NCBI RefSeq assembly: GCF_002863005.1
Contig: NZ_PKDG01000021.1
Span: 1 to 64,000 of the forward strand
Reading direction: 5' to 3'
Length of the DNA: 64,000 bases
DNA from: Pseudoxanthomonas sp.
GTDB lineage: Bacteria > Pseudomonadota > Gammaproteobacteria > Xanthomonadales > Xanthomonadaceae
Shown: positions 49,555 to 61,339 of the stretch, piece by piece
Position numbering within the stretch: the first letter of the stretch is position 1
Layout: each line of letters starts with the position of its first letter
Position numbers and translations under genes: made by a program
Notes under the pieces: generated by a model
Seen by the model: only the letters and a program-made list of their open reading frames with translations
What the model was told of the DNA's origin: nothing
The model's database searches: none

Positions 49555-49660
49555 GGAACGGTTCGTGACGCACGGCGTGTGCGGTGTGGTCACGATAGGC
49601 CCGTGGTGCGTAACGTCGCCATGCGTTCCGGAGACAGGCGCGTAAAGAACGCGTAGCGTT

Positions 49661-50284
49661 TCAGGGCTGCGCGATCAGCATCACGCCCGTCAGGCCGAGC
49701 AGCAGCGTGCGGGCAGCGTCCGTCGAGCGCGCGCGGCAACGAAGGCCGCGACAGAGGCCAGCGGCGGCGACCTGCGTTGCCACGAGCATCGCCAGCAGAT
49801 GCACTGCCACGGCCGTCAGCATCAACGCAGGCGACCCGGTGGCGCTGATGGCGCGCGCAGGTCCGTCCGTCATGCACAGTGGCATCAGCGCCGGCACCAG
49901 CATCAGGCCGCTGCCGTGCGCGGTGCCCATGAGGCAGGACCAGGCGGCAAGTCCCGCGTGCGATCGAGGGGCGGCATGGCGAGCGGCAGCGCGTGGGCGC
50001 ACGACGCGTCTGCATGCCGCGAAGACCAGCAGGCCGCTCCCCGCCAAGGCGAGCAGGTGCTGCTGCGGCAGCCTGATGCCCTGCATCACCACCACCACGA
50101 CCAGCCCCACCGACAGTGCGTGCCCGATGGCGATGGGCAGCAGGGCGCGCCGTACGTCGTGCGCATCGCCGGAATCGGCGGCGATGGCCGCGACGAACAG
50201 CCAGCCATTCGCCGGACTCAGGCCATGCACCACGCCCAGACCGGCGATGCTGAGCCAAGGCCACCAGGCATCGGGCAACGGCAT
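49661..50284 (-). CDS. Polytopic membrane protein
   Basis: A 207-residue protein with five or six hydrophobic segments (about 8-35, 45-75, 78-95, 115-140, 150-175 and 190-206). The motif GLGVVHGLSPANGWLF in the first segment and GTAHGSGLML in the fourth carry His and recall NicO/UreH/SafE-type transporters. The substrate cannot be assigned. Its start codon overlaps nothing, but the DUF899 gene ends 12 bases upstream, so they may be co-transcribed. Confidence 0.7.
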   Translation of the reverse strand: MPLPDAWWPWLSIAGLGVVHGLSPANGWLFVAAIAADSGDAHDVRRALLPIAIGHALSVGLVVVVVMQGIRLPQQHLLALAGSGLLVFAACRRVVRPRAAARHAAPRSHAGLAAWSCLMGTAHGSGLMLVPALMPLCMTDGPARAISATGSPALMLTAVAVHLLAMLVATQVAAAGLCRGLRCRARSTDAARTLLLGLTGVMLIAQP

Positions 50285-50295
50285 GGCGCGTCGAC

Positions 50296-51060
50296 TCAGG
50301 GTTTCGCGGCACAGCATCCGCCGGACGCGGTGGCGGGCGTGGTGTCGTAGCGGTCGTGGTGGCGCACCCAGGCCATCGGGTAGGCATCGCCCTCTTCACC
50401 GCGGCCGAACGGCGCCAGGTCGAGCAGGGCGTAGGTGTGCATCATCGCTTCCACACCGCGCCCGTAGCGCGAGTAGGCATGGAAGACGTGGCCTTCGTCG
50501 TCGCGCACGAACACGCTGATGCCGGGGGCTTCCTCGTGCGGGAAGGGCTGCCGCTTGTAGTTGTAGTCCACGGCGCCGCGCGACATGTCCTCCTGGCTGA
50601 AGTTCACGCCGAAGTCGTGGTTGAACGAGGTGCGATGCGAGGATACCCACGGGAATGTCCATCCCATGCGCCGGCGGAAGGCGTCGATATCGGCCAGCGG
50701 TGCGCGCGAGACCGCGACCAGGGTGAGGTCGCGCTGGGCGAGGTGCGTGAGCGCACCGGCGTGGTGGTCGGCCATGAAGGAGCAGCTCTTGCAACCCTGT
50801 TCCCAACCCGGCGCGAACATGAAGTGCTGCACCATCAGCTGGCGGCGGCCCTCGAACAGCTCGGCCAGCGTGCGCGTGCCTTGCGGTGTGTCGAACACAT
50901 AGGGGGTCTCCACACGGACCCAGGGCAGTGCGCGGCGTTCTCGCGCGACCTCGTCGTGCAGGCGGGTGAGTTCCTTCTCGCGCGCGAGCAGGGCGAGGCG
51001 GGCGATGCGCCATGCATCTCGGGTGGCGACGGGGTGTGCAGGGTGTGCGGGCATGTCCAT
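50296..51060 (-). CDS. DUF899 thioredoxin-like protein
   Basis: A 254-residue DUF899 protein, a thioredoxin-superfamily branch. LLAREKELTRLHDEVARERR opens it; QHFMFAPGWEQGCKSCSFMAD provides a CxxC at the expected redox position near residue 100. GWTFPWVSSHRTSFNHDFGV and VFHAYSRYGRGVEAM are conserved blocks. The final GGCCAA adds another Cys pair. It may be an oxidoreductase, but the substrate is unknown. GGAG lies 7 bases before ATG 51060. Confidence 0.85.
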   Translation of the reverse strand: MDMPAHPAHPVATRDAWRIARLALLAREKELTRLHDEVARERRALPWVRVETPYVFDTPQGTRTLAELFEGRRQLMVQHFMFAPGWEQGCKSCSFMADHHAGALTHLAQRDLTLVAVSRAPLADIDAFRRRMGWTFPWVSSHRTSFNHDFGVNFSQEDMSRGAVDYNYKRQPFPHEEAPGISVFVRDDEGHVFHAYSRYGRGVEAMMHTYALLDLAPFGRGEEGDAYPMAWVRHHDRYDTTPATASGGCCAAKP

Positions 51061-51173
51061 GGAAGACTCCATCGAGGTGGGAAGGGGCGCGCGGGCATGC
51101 CTGCCCGCGCCGATGCCGCGGGGCATCGGGGGGATGAAGGACAAGAGGGCGCGGGGGCGGGTGCGGCGCGCGA

Positions 51174-51839
51174 TCAGGCGGTGCGCGCGGGCCGCTTCAC
51201 GGCGCGCACCAGGCCGCTGCGACCGCCGCCGCAATAGAACAGGTCGCCGCCGTCGGATTCCAGGCCGCTGACATGGACGCCGGCCGGCAGTTCCAGACGT
51301 TCGAGCACGCGTCCATCAGCCGGATCGACGCGGCGCAGGTCGCTGTCGTCGCCTTCCCAGGTGCCATGCCACAGCTCGCCGTCGACCCAGCTGATGCCGG
51401 TGACGAAACGGTCGGATTCGAGCGTGCGCAGCACTTCGCCGGTGGCCGGGTCGATCTGCACGATGCGGCGTTCGCGGTACTGGCCCACCCACAGGCTGCC
51501 GTCGGCCCAGGCCATGCCGGAGTCGCCGCCCTGGCCCGGGGCAGGAATCGAGGCCAGCACCGCACCGGTGGCGGGATCGATCTTGTCGATGCGCGCTTCG
51601 GCGAGTTGGTACAGGTGGGTGCCGTCGAACGCGGTGCCGGCATCGGCCGCACGCGGCAGGCTGCGCGCGATCCCGCCGCCGGCCGGATCGATGGCGATCA
51701 GCCGCTCGCCGGTGGCGGCCCAGACATGGTGGCCGTCGTAGGTGACGCCCGCCACGCCCTGGCTCGTTTCGAAGGGGCCGTATTCGCGGGCGATTTCAGC
51801 AGGACTGACGTGGACTGCGTGGCGCGGTGTGTCGTTCAT
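51174..51839 (-). CDS. Beta-propeller protein resembling glutamine cyclotransferase/PQQ-type
   Basis: A 221-residue protein built from about five repeats of the form DPATGAVLxxIPAPG-GDSGMAWADGSLWVGQYRERRIVQIDP. It resembles the YncE/glutamine-cyclotransferase beta-propeller group but lacks a signal peptide. No catalytic residue was identified. It is 31 bases downstream of the TPR/HTH regulator and is likely its target or partner. Confidence 0.7.
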   Translation of the reverse strand: MNDTPRHAVHVSPAEIAREYGPFETSQGVAGVTYDGHHVWAATGERLIAIDPAGGGIARSLPRAADAGTAFDGTHLYQLAEARIDKIDPATGAVLASIPAPGQGGDSGMAWADGSLWVGQYRERRIVQIDPATGEVLRTLESDRFVTGISWVDGELWHGTWEGDDSDLRRVDPADGRVLERLELPAGVHVSGLESDGGDLFYCGGGRSGLVRAVKRPARTA

Positions 51840-51870
51840 GGCGGGCTCCTGGGTGGGCGACGAGGCCAAT

Positions 51871-53091
51871 CTACGCAGACGACGGCGAGGCGGGGAGTAA
51901 CAAGATCGTCGTGAATCCGACCAGCGGCTGCGCCACCCAGCGCCGTGCGCGCGCACGACCGATCGCGCGCACCTGGCCCGCGGCTTCCATGTCGGCGAGC
52001 GCGCGCTGCACCGAACGCTGGCTGTCGCCGGTGGCCAGGGCCAGCGCCGAGGTGGACCACGCCATGCCGTCGGCAAGCAGCCCGTGCAGCGCCCCCTGTT
52101 CGCCATCGACAGGAGGCGCCAGCACCACGACGTTGCGCGCGCCATGCGGCGACAACTGGAAGCCCTGCGCGCTGGCGGCGAGGTCGGCGAACGGCGCGAG
52201 CAGGCGGCGCAGGCGTCCGATCTCCACCCGCAGGCGCGCGCGGTGCGTTTCGTCGGGATGACGCGTGCGGAACACGCGCGCGATCAGGGTGTTGCGGTCG
52301 ACATCGCCCGGCCACGCGGCGGCAAGCACATGCAACAGCGCGAACAGTACCGGCCGCCGCGCGAGCGATGCCGCGCCGTGGGCATCGCGTACCGTGTGGC
52401 GCAGGGCATCGACCACCAGCGTGCCGGAGGCAAGCAGGGCTTCGACCTCGTCCAGTGTCACGGGCTGTTCGTGGCCGGCGTGCAGGATGCGCGCGGCGGG
52501 GCGCTGCAGGCTCGCCCGGAGCTGTGCGATCTCGGCGGACAGTGCGGGAATGCCCGCATGCCCTGCGGCCGCTTCTGCGCGCTGCAGCGCCAGCCGCGCG
52601 TCGCGCGTGCGCAGCGAGCGCAGGGCGATCTCGGCGGCGGCGAGCGCAGCCAGGGCATGGTGCGCAGCGGGTGCGCCCTCGAGATCGAGCGCGTCCAGCG
52701 TGGTGCGTGCCGCGTCCAGCCGGCCCAGCAGCAGGTGCCGGCGCAGTGCGATCAGTCGTGCATGCAGGGCGTTGGCGCGGTCCCCGCGCGCGGCCAGCGC
52801 CTGCGCGGCGTCTTCCAGCCGCTGTGGCGCGGCGGCGAAATCGCGCAGGGCCAGCGCCACCTCCGCTTCGGCCACCATGCAGCGGGCGCGGGCCAGCGGC
52901 TCGCGCGGACCGAAGCCGCGCGTGGCGCGCCGCAGCAGGTCGCGCGCACGCGCATAGTCGCCCAGCTGCGCCATGGCGACGCCGCGCAACGCCAGTGCCG
53001 CCGGATCGTCGCGCCAGCCCACGTGCTTGAGCGCGCCCAGCACATCGCCGGCGGTCAGGGCGCGGCCGGCGGCGGCGATCAGCGAGTCCAT
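51871..53091 (-). CDS. TPR-containing transcriptional regulator
   Basis: A 406-residue regulator. Residues about 1-200 are TPR-like helical repeats (ALRGVAMAQLGDYARARDLL and similar). Residues 225-330 contain a winged-helix region (RNTLIARVFRTRHPDETHRA, RLRVEIGRLRRLLAPFADL) like OmpR/SARP-type DNA-binding domains. A further HTH-like SQRSVQRALADMEAAGQV lies at about 365-385. It probably controls the downstream propeller and DUF899 genes; the signal is unknown. Confidence 0.72.
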   Translation of the reverse strand: MDSLIAAAGRALTAGDVLGALKHVGWRDDPAALALRGVAMAQLGDYARARDLLRRATRGFGPREPLARARCMVAEAEVALALRDFAAAPQRLEDAAQALAARGDRANALHARLIALRRHLLLGRLDAARTTLDALDLEGAPAAHHALAALAAAEIALRSLRTRDARLALQRAEAAAGHAGIPALSAEIAQLRASLQRPAARILHAGHEQPVTLDEVEALLASGTLVVDALRHTVRDAHGAASLARRPVLFALLHVLAAAWPGDVDRNTLIARVFRTRHPDETHRARLRVEIGRLRRLLAPFADLAASAQGFQLSPHGARNVVVLAPPVDGEQGALHGLLADGMAWSTSALALATGDSQRSVQRALADMEAAGQVRAIGRARARRWVAQPLVGFTTILLLPASPSSA

Positions 53092-53134
53092 GACCGCAGC
53101 CTACCGCGTGGTGCGGTCGCCGTCGCGGGCCGGA

Positions 53135-53593
53135 TTACTCCGCTTCCAGTTCCTTGTGCATGCGCGCGTGGTCGCGACGGTACTGGCGTGCCAGCTGCGT
53201 CTTCTTCGTTGCCGTCAGGATCTTGCCGGAGACCTGGAAGAACTTCTTCTCCTCTTCGCGCAGGTGGTGATGCACCTTCTCCGACAGCTCGCGCGCCTTC
53301 TTCAACCAGGCCGCGTGGCGCGGGTCCAGGGACTGGAGGTCCTCGACCAGTTCGTCGATCTCGTGGTGCTCGTGCAGCGCGTGCCGCGAGGAATTCAGGC
53401 CGCGGTCGTCCATGAGGATCGGAACGTAGAGGAAGCGCTCCTCCGCCGCCGCGTGCGCCGCCAGTTCGATGCGCAGCGCGGTGAACAGGTCCAGCCGCTC
53501 GCGCGTGCCCGGCTTGGAGCGCAGCAGGCGGCGGCACAGCGAGCGCTGGGTTTCATGGCTTTCGTGCAGGGCGTCGTAGATGGTCTCGGGCAT
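53135..53593 (-). CDS. Hemerythrin HHE-domain protein
   Basis: A 152-residue four-helix protein with His/Glu iron ligands: DALHESHETQR, LAAHAAAEERFLY, SRHALHEHHEIDEL and VHHHLREEEKKFF. It probably forms a diiron site for O2, NO or redox sensing, or iron handling. It lies just downstream of catalase in the same direction, consistent with an oxidative-stress unit. Confidence 0.88.
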   Translation of the reverse strand: MPETIYDALHESHETQRSLCRRLLRSKPGTRERLDLFTALRIELAAHAAAEERFLYVPILMDDRGLNSSRHALHEHHEIDELVEDLQSLDPRHAAWLKKARELSEKVHHHLREEEKKFFQVSGKILTATKKTQLARQYRRDHARMHKELEAE

Positions 53594-53624
53594 GGGTGAT
53601 GACCTGGCGGAGGGCTGGGGAAGA

Positions 53625-55718
<2,094 letters not shown>

Positions 55719-55890
55719 CGGGGGTCTCCTGGACGACGTGGGGGCCACTCGGGGTGGCCCGTCGCATCATCGTCGTGGCCGCGTGCAGGCCGCGTTAGGA
55801 GCGGTTGACGACGTGCACACGCGCGGTCGCGGACACTGGCTGTCCGCATCCGGTGGCATCACTGTCGCCCTGTCCACGGGAGTTGACGCA

Positions 55891-56319
55891 ATGGAAACCA
55901 ACGAACTGCATCGCGGCCGCCTGATCGACCACATCCAGCTGGTCGTACGCGACCTGGAGGCCAGCAAGACCTTCTACCGCGCCGTGTTCGACGTGCTCGG
56001 CGTTCCGATGGGCGGCGAGGACGCGAGCTACTTCTGGGCCGATGAGCTGTTCGTCTCCACCGCCGGCAGCGAGGCGGCGGACGGCAAGCTCACGGGGCGC
56101 CACCACATCGCGTTCCAGGCGCAGGATCGCGCGATGGTCGAGCGCTTCCACGAGGTCGCGCTGGCGCATGGCGGCACGGACAACGGCGCGCCGGGCCTGC
56201 GCGACTACCATCCCGGCTACTACGGCGCGTTCGTGCTCGACCCGGATGGCAACAACATCGAAGCGGTCTACCACGGCGAAGCGAAGCGCAGTGAGGCGTC
56301 GGTGAAGGTGGAGTTCTGA
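55891..56319 (+). CDS. Glyoxalase/VOC-family protein
   Basis: A 142-residue vicinal-oxygen-chelate protein: IDHIQLVVRDLEASKTFYRA gives the first metal ligand His, RHHIAFQAQDR the second half, and AFVLDPDGNNIEAVYHG the Glu ligand. The substrate is unknown. AGTTG but no strong Shine-Dalgarno precedes the ATG. The spacer to katE holds divergent promoters that I could not define. Confidence 0.88.
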   Translation: METNELHRGRLIDHIQLVVRDLEASKTFYRAVFDVLGVPMGGEDASYFWADELFVSTAGSEAADGKLTGRHHIAFQAQDRAMVERFHEVALAHGGTDNGAPGLRDYHPGYYGAFVLDPDGNNIEAVYHGEAKRSEASVKVEF

Positions 56320-56323
56320 AACA

Positions 56324-56474
56324 TCCTTCTCCCCGCGTGGCGGGGAGAAGGTGCCGAAGGCGGATGAGGGGCGAGCGCTGAACGTGGAGGCAACGCGTTA
56401 CGTCGATTGCCTCGGCTCAGTTCGCCCCTCACCCGCCCTTCGGGCACCCTCTCCCCGCTGACGCAGGGAGAGGG
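56324..56474. repeat. Palindromic repeats, copies 11 and 12
   Basis: Copy 11 (56324-56372): CCTTCTCCCCGCGTGGCGGG, then GAGAAGGTGCCGAAGGCGGATGAGGGG. Copy 12 (56424-56474) is inverted: CCCCTCACCCGCCCTTCGGG, then CACCCTCTCCCCGC. They face each other between the glyoxalase and the SDR gene. Confidence 0.85.
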
Positions 56475-56497
56475 GAACGGCGCTTGCACACGCGGGG

Positions 56498-57262
56498 TTA
56501 CAGAAACATCCCACCCGACGCCTCGATGCGCTGCGCGTTGACCCAGCGGTTGGCCGGCGACAGCAGCGAGGCGACCACGCCACCGATGTCGTCGGGCACG
56601 CCGACACGGCCGAGTGCCGTCTGCGAGGCGACGAAGGCGTTGAGCTGTGCGTTGTCGCGCACGGCGCCGCCGCCGAAGTCGGTTTCGATGGCGCCGGGGG
56701 CGACGATATTCACGGCGATGCCGCGTGCACCCAGTTCCTTGGCCTGGTAGCGCGTCAGCACTTCCATCGCACCCTTCATCGCCGCATACGCCGCGTAGCC
56801 GGGCAGCGCGAAGCGCGCCAGGCCGGACGAGATGTTGATGATGCGCCCGCCATCGGCGAGCAGCGGCAGCAGTGCCTGGGTCAGGAAGAACGGTCCCTTG
56901 AAGTGCACGTCGACCAGCGCATCGAACTGCGCCCGCGTGGTTTCGGCGAAGCCCGCGTGCACGCCCATGCCGGCGTTGTTGACCAGGTGGTCGACACGTT
57001 CGCGGCCCCAGGCGGTGAGGCGGGCACGCACGGCATCGGCGAAGCCGTCGAAGGTATCGCTCTGGCCGACGTCCAGCGGCAGCGCCGCGGCACGTTGGCC
57101 GAGGGCTTCGATCTCGGCGACGACGGCTTCGGCTTCCGCCTGCTGGCTGCGGTAGGTGATCAGCACGTCGTGGCCCTGGCGGGCGACGGCCAGCGCCATG
57201 TTGCGGCCCAGGCCGCGGCTGCCGCCGGTGATGAGGGTGAGGGGGGAGGTGGTCGGGGTCAT
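56498..57262 (-). CDS. SDR-family oxidoreductase
   Basis: A 254-residue classical short-chain dehydrogenase. The cofactor loop is TGGSRGLGRNMA (residues about 12-23), followed by NNAG near 92, the catalytic Ser in NISSGLA, and YAAMK (Tyr-x3-Lys) near 160. NADP preference is suggested by the Arg after the second strand (TYRSQQ). It resembles 3-oxoacyl-ACP reductase-type enzymes; the substrate is unknown. It is divergent from a LysR gene that probably regulates it. Confidence 0.9.
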   Translation of the reverse strand: MTPTTSPLTLITGGSRGLGRNMALAVARQGHDVLITYRSQQAEAEAVVAEIEALGQRAAALPLDVGQSDTFDGFADAVRARLTAWGRERVDHLVNNAGMGVHAGFAETTRAQFDALVDVHFKGPFFLTQALLPLLADGGRIINISSGLARFALPGYAAYAAMKGAMEVLTRYQAKELGARGIAVNIVAPGAIETDFGGGAVRDNAQLNAFVASQTALGRVGVPDDIGGVVASLLSPANRWVNAQRIEASGGMFL

Positions 57263-57388
57263 GGCAGGTCTCCAGTGGGGAAGGCGGTGGATTCACCGTG
57301 GAGGCACTGTATTGGGCGGGATTGGGCGGATAAATCGGCTTAGACTGATTGGACCGTTCGCCAAGGGCGAACAATCGCCGGAGCCGCC

Positions 57389-58291
57389 ATGAATCGCCTC
57401 GATGCCATGCAGGCCTTCGTCCGGGTCGCCGAGATGGCCAGCTTCACCCGTGCGGCCGACAGCCTCGGCCTGCCGAAGGCCAGCGTGTCCACCGCCGTGC
57501 AGCAGCTGGAAGCCTGGCTGGGCACGCAGCTGCTGCACCGGACCACGCGTCGCGTGCAGCTCACCCAGGACGGGCAGGCCTTCTACGAGCGCAGCCAGGA
57601 CCTGCTGGCCGACATGGACGAGGTGCAGCACTTGTTCGCGCGTTCGCCGCAGGCACTGCGCGGCCGGTTGCGGGTGGACATGCCGGCGCGCTTCGCACGG
57701 CACTTCGTGCTGCCGCACCTGCCGGCGTTCCTGCACGAGCATCCGCAGCTCGCGCTGGAACTGAGCTGCACCGACCGCCGCGTCGATGTCGTGCGCGAAG
57801 GCTTCGACTGCGTACTGCGCGTGGGCACGCTGGCCGATACCAGCCTGATCGCGCGGCCGCTGGGCCAGTTGCGCGTGGTGACCTGCGCGAGCCCGGCGTA
57901 CCTGCAACGCCATGGCGTGCCGCAGTCGCCGGACGATCTGCATGCGCATCGGCTGATCCATTACTCCAGCCAGTTCGGCGGCAAGCCCGATGGGTGGGAA
58001 TACTGGGACGGCACGCGCTACGCCAGCGTGCCGATGGAAGGCGCGCTGACGGTCAACAGTTCCGATGCGTACGAAGCGGCGTGCATCGCCGGCCTGGGCC
58101 TGATCCAGGCGCCGGTCGCGGGCCTGCGCACGCTGGTGGAACAGGGGCTGCTGGAGGAGGTGCTGCCGCAATACGCCGCGGAGCCGATGCCGGTGACGCT
58201 GCTGTATGCGCATCGCCGCCACCTGCCGCAGCGCGTGCAGGCCTTCATGGCGTGGCTGACGGAGACGACGCGGCCTTATCTGGATGCATGA
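57389..58291 (+). CDS. LysR-family transcriptional regulator
   Basis: A 300-residue LTTR. The N-terminal winged helix (MQAFVRVAEMASFTRAADSL, LPKASVSTAVQQLEAWLGTQ, LLHRTTRRVQLTQDG) is intact and the effector domain fills the rest (VHRLIHYSSQF block). The 126-bp gap to the divergent SDR gene is the typical LTTR operator position, with a GATTGGACCG-like sequence in it. The effector is unknown. Confidence 0.93.
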   Translation: MNRLDAMQAFVRVAEMASFTRAADSLGLPKASVSTAVQQLEAWLGTQLLHRTTRRVQLTQDGQAFYERSQDLLADMDEVQHLFARSPQALRGRLRVDMPARFARHFVLPHLPAFLHEHPQLALELSCTDRRVDVVREGFDCVLRVGTLADTSLIARPLGQLRVVTCASPAYLQRHGVPQSPDDLHAHRLIHYSSQFGGKPDGWEYWDGTRYASVPMEGALTVNSSDAYEAACIAGLGLIQAPVAGLRTLVEQGLLEEVLPQYAAEPMPVTLLYAHRRHLPQRVQAFMAWLTETTRPYLDA

Positions 58292-58309
58292 TCGCGACGC
58301 GTAGCGCGA

Positions 58310-59554
58310 TTACACCGTCTGGCGGTCGCGTGCGTCGGCGGTGGCGCGGTGTTTCACCAGCGCACGGAAGAACGGGCCGGTGAGCAGCGTCGACAACACG
58401 GCCAGGGTGACCAGCGCGGCGAAGGCGTGTTCGGACAGCAGGCCCTTGTCGCGCAGGATGGTGGCCGCGACGATTTCCATCAGGCCCTTGCATTGCAGCA
58501 GCGCGCCGACCGCGAGCGCATCGCGGCGCGACAGCGTGGCAGACGGCGGGCAGGTGATCACCGCGACCAGTTTGGCGGCCACCGCCACCACCAGCAGCGC
58601 GAGCGAGGCCTGCAGCGAAGCCCAGCCCAGCACGCTGCCATCGATCTTCAAACCGCTGTGGCCGAAGAACAGGGGGGCGATGCCGATCAGGGCTATCTGG
58701 CCGACGCGTTCGACCGGCACGCGACGCGACCAGGCCGGCGGCACCATCGCGCCGCCGAAATACGCACCGAGCAACGCATGCAGGCCGAGCTGGGAACTGG
58801 CCCATGCACCGGCGACGAGGAACAGCGGCAGCGCCATCCACATCGCCCACGCCGGCGGTACCGCCTGCGCGCGCTGCGCCAGCCGGCCTGCGAAGGCGAG
58901 CACCACGAGCGTGCCGATCGCGAGTGCGGTGACCAGTGATGCACTGGCGAGCAGTGAGCCGCCTTCCGCCGCGAGCAACAGCAGGGCTAGTCCGGTCCAC
59001 AGCACGGCGTCGTCGATCACGGCGATGCGCAGGGCGATCTGGGTGAGCGGGCGGTGCAGCGGGCCGAGTTCGCGGATGATGCCGATCAGCACGGGCAGTG
59101 CGCTGACCGCGATGCACAGGCCGATCGCGAGCGAGCCCATCCATGCGCCCCCCTTCGATGCCTGCCAGCCCGGCAAGCCGGTGAAGTAGTAATGCGCCGC
59201 CAGCGTGCCGGCGACGAAGGGCAGCAGCAGCGCCATGCCGGCGCTGGCGATGAAGCGCAGCGCCTGCGCACGCGGCAGCGGCGCGGCATTGGGCGCGCTG
59301 GGAAGATGCGCGGATTCGCGGGTTTCCAGGCCGGCGGTGAAGGCGAGCAGCAGCACGCCGAGGAAGCCGATCTGGTCGCCGAGCTTCGACGGCACGCCCC
59401 AGTCCGCGGGCAGCACGCCGGTGGCCGCCAGCAGCAGGCCGATGATGATCGGGATGACGGCGATCGGGATCGAGCGCGCCAGCAGCCGCCACGTAGCCCA
59501 GGCCAGGCCGATGAAGATCAGGGCGTCGAGGGCGAGAGCGGTAAGGTCGGCCAT
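58310..59554 (-). CDS. Cation:proton antiporter (Kef/CPA2-type) membrane protein
   Basis: A 414-residue polytopic protein with about 12 hydrophobic segments and Na+/H+ exchanger fold features: GFLGVLLLAFTAGLET near 65-80, and AVIDDAVLWTGLALLLLAAE at about 175-195 with the double Asp typical of ion exchange. It has no TrkA-N domain, so it is a short CPA2 member. The ion is unknown. Its 3' end lies 19 bases from the LysR gene stop. Confidence 0.85.
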   Translation of the reverse strand: MADLTALALDALIFIGLAWATWRLLARSIPIAVIPIIIGLLLAATGVLPADWGVPSKLGDQIGFLGVLLLAFTAGLETRESAHLPSAPNAAPLPRAQALRFIASAGMALLLPFVAGTLAAHYYFTGLPGWQASKGGAWMGSLAIGLCIAVSALPVLIGIIRELGPLHRPLTQIALRIAVIDDAVLWTGLALLLLAAEGGSLLASASLVTALAIGTLVVLAFAGRLAQRAQAVPPAWAMWMALPLFLVAGAWASSQLGLHALLGAYFGGAMVPPAWSRRVPVERVGQIALIGIAPLFFGHSGLKIDGSVLGWASLQASLALLVVAVAAKLVAVITCPPSATLSRRDALAVGALLQCKGLMEIVAATILRDKGLLSEHAFAALVTLAVLSTLLTGPFFRALVKHRATADARDRQTV

Positions 59555-59564
59555 GGCGGCGATG

Positions 59565-60489
59565 TTAGCCGCGCTCCGCGCGCGCTGTCGCCGGGTACTG
59601 GCGGGCGTAACGACGCGGTGGCAGGCCGGTGTGGCGATGGAACGCCATGCTGAAGGTGCTCACCGAGCGGTAGCCCACGTGTTCGGCCGCCTCGGCCACG
59701 CTGGCGTGGCCCTCACGCAGCAACGCGCGGGCCAGCGCCATCCGCCATGCGAGCAGGTAAGTCATCGGTGCCACGCCCAGCGCACGGCTGAATCGTTCGA
59801 AGTAGGCAGATCGCGACAACGCGGCACGCTGTGCCAACTGCTCGACGGTCCACGCATGGGCCGGACGTGCGTGCAGCTCGCGCAGCGACGGTGCCAGGCG
59901 CGCATCGGCCAGGCCACGCAGGAGGCCCGGAGGAGCGGACGCACCCGGCGTGGCGCGCAGGGATTCGACCAGCAGCAGATCCACCAGTCGCGACAGCACC
60001 ACGGCGCGCCCCGGCCAGTCGTGGTCCGCTTCATCGCTCAACAGGGTCACGACGTTCGACAGCCGCGGTACGCCGCGCACGTGCACCAGGGTGGGCAGCA
60101 GCGAGGCGAGCAGCGCAGGCTCATGCGATTCGAAGCAGAACCAGCCGCCCAGCAATCGCACATCCGGCGGACCGTCCTGGCGGCCATGGCGGACGTCGCG
60201 GTCGGGCAGTGGATCGCGGGTGGGATCGATATGGGCGGGCAGCTGCGTTTGGCCATCGGAGAGCAGGAAGCCCGGTGTGGCCGGCAGTAGCACGAAATCG
60301 CCGGCTTGCAGTGTGATCGGCTCTTCGCCGTCGACCGCCAGCACGCACCGGCCCTGCTGGACGATGCAGAAGCTGGGCTCGCCGAAGGTGGCGTAGCGCA
60401 CGGCCCAGCGGCCCGGCGGCGCTGATGCCCTTGGAGAATGCCGCGTGGGGCCGCAGCAGGCGGACGATGTCGGAGAGGGGGTCGGACAT
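59565..60489 (-). pseudogene. AraC-family regulator with a single-base frameshift
   Basis: The N-terminus reads MSDPLSDIVRLLRPHAAFSK in one frame. The rest (RWAVRYATFGEPSFCIVQQG onward to the C-terminal AraC HTH pair WTVEQLAQRAALSRSAYFER and EHVGYRSVSTFSMAFHRHTG) is in the neighbouring frame. Removing one G from the GGG at 60412-60414 (complement) gives GISAAGRWAVRY, a continuous cupin-type AraC protein of about 307 residues. It is either a sequencing error in a homopolymer or a real inactivating mutation. It is divergent from the SDR gene it may regulate. Confidence 0.75.
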
Positions 60490-60586
60490 CCGGACGATCC
60501 GAGAAGAATGGTGGACGGAATGTAATGGAGCGTCCGGGGATGCTCGCCTATCGTGGCGGCCTGTTCAACCACCCGGGACGTCACCC

Positions 60587-61330
60587 ATGAAGACCATCCT
60601 CATCACCGGCTGCTCCTCCGGCTACGGCCTGCAGACCGCCCGCCACTTCCATGCCCAGGGCTGGCGCGTGATCGCCACCATGCGCACGCCGCGCCCCGAA
60701 CTGCTGCCCAGCGACGAGCGCGTGCGCGTGCTGGCGCTGGATGTCACTGAGCCCGAAAGCATCGCCATCGCCCTTGAGGCGGCAGGCCCGCTGGACGTGC
60801 TGGTCAACAACGCGGGGTTGGGACTGTTCGGCGCGTTCGAGGCGACGCCGATGTCGACCGTGCGCGAGATCTTCGAGACCAACACCTTCGGCACGATGGC
60901 GATGACGCAGGCAGTGATCCCGCAGTTCCGCGCGCGTCGTGCCGGCATCATCGTCAACGTCACCTCCAGTGCGACGCTGGCGCCGATGCCGCTGGTGGCG
61001 GCGTACACCGCCAGCAAGACGGCGATCGAAGGGTTCACCACCTCGCTCGCGCACGAACTGGGCGCGTTCGACGTGGCGGTGCGCCTGGTCGAACCCGGCT
61101 ATGCACCCACCACGCGCTTCGCGGCGAACGGCGAGGAGCGCATGCGCGGGTTGGTGCCCGAAGCGTATGGACGTTATGCGCAGGACGTATTCGCGGGCTT
61201 CACCGATGCCAGTGCCTTCACCCTGGAAACCGATGTCGCGCAGGCGGTCTGGGCCGCGGTCCATGACGCCAGCGGGCACCTGCGCTTCCCCGCAGGCGCG
61301 GATGCCGTGGCGCTGGCGGCCGCGCGCTGA
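60587..61330 (+). CDS. SDR-family oxidoreductase
   Basis: A 247-residue classical SDR: TGCSSGYGLQTA cofactor loop, NNAGLGLFGAFE, catalytic Ser in VTSSATLAP and YTASK. RTPRPELLP after the second strand suggests NADP. It is divergent from the frameshifted AraC gene, a pairing often seen where the regulator controls the SDR. Substrate unknown. Confidence 0.9.
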   Translation: MKTILITGCSSGYGLQTARHFHAQGWRVIATMRTPRPELLPSDERVRVLALDVTEPESIAIALEAAGPLDVLVNNAGLGLFGAFEATPMSTVREIFETNTFGTMAMTQAVIPQFRARRAGIIVNVTSSATLAPMPLVAAYTASKTAIEGFTTSLAHELGAFDVAVRLVEPGYAPTTRFAANGEERMRGLVPEAYGRYAQDVFAGFTDASAFTLETDVAQAVWAAVHDASGHLRFPAGADAVALAAAR

Positions 61331-61339
61331 GCGTGTGCC

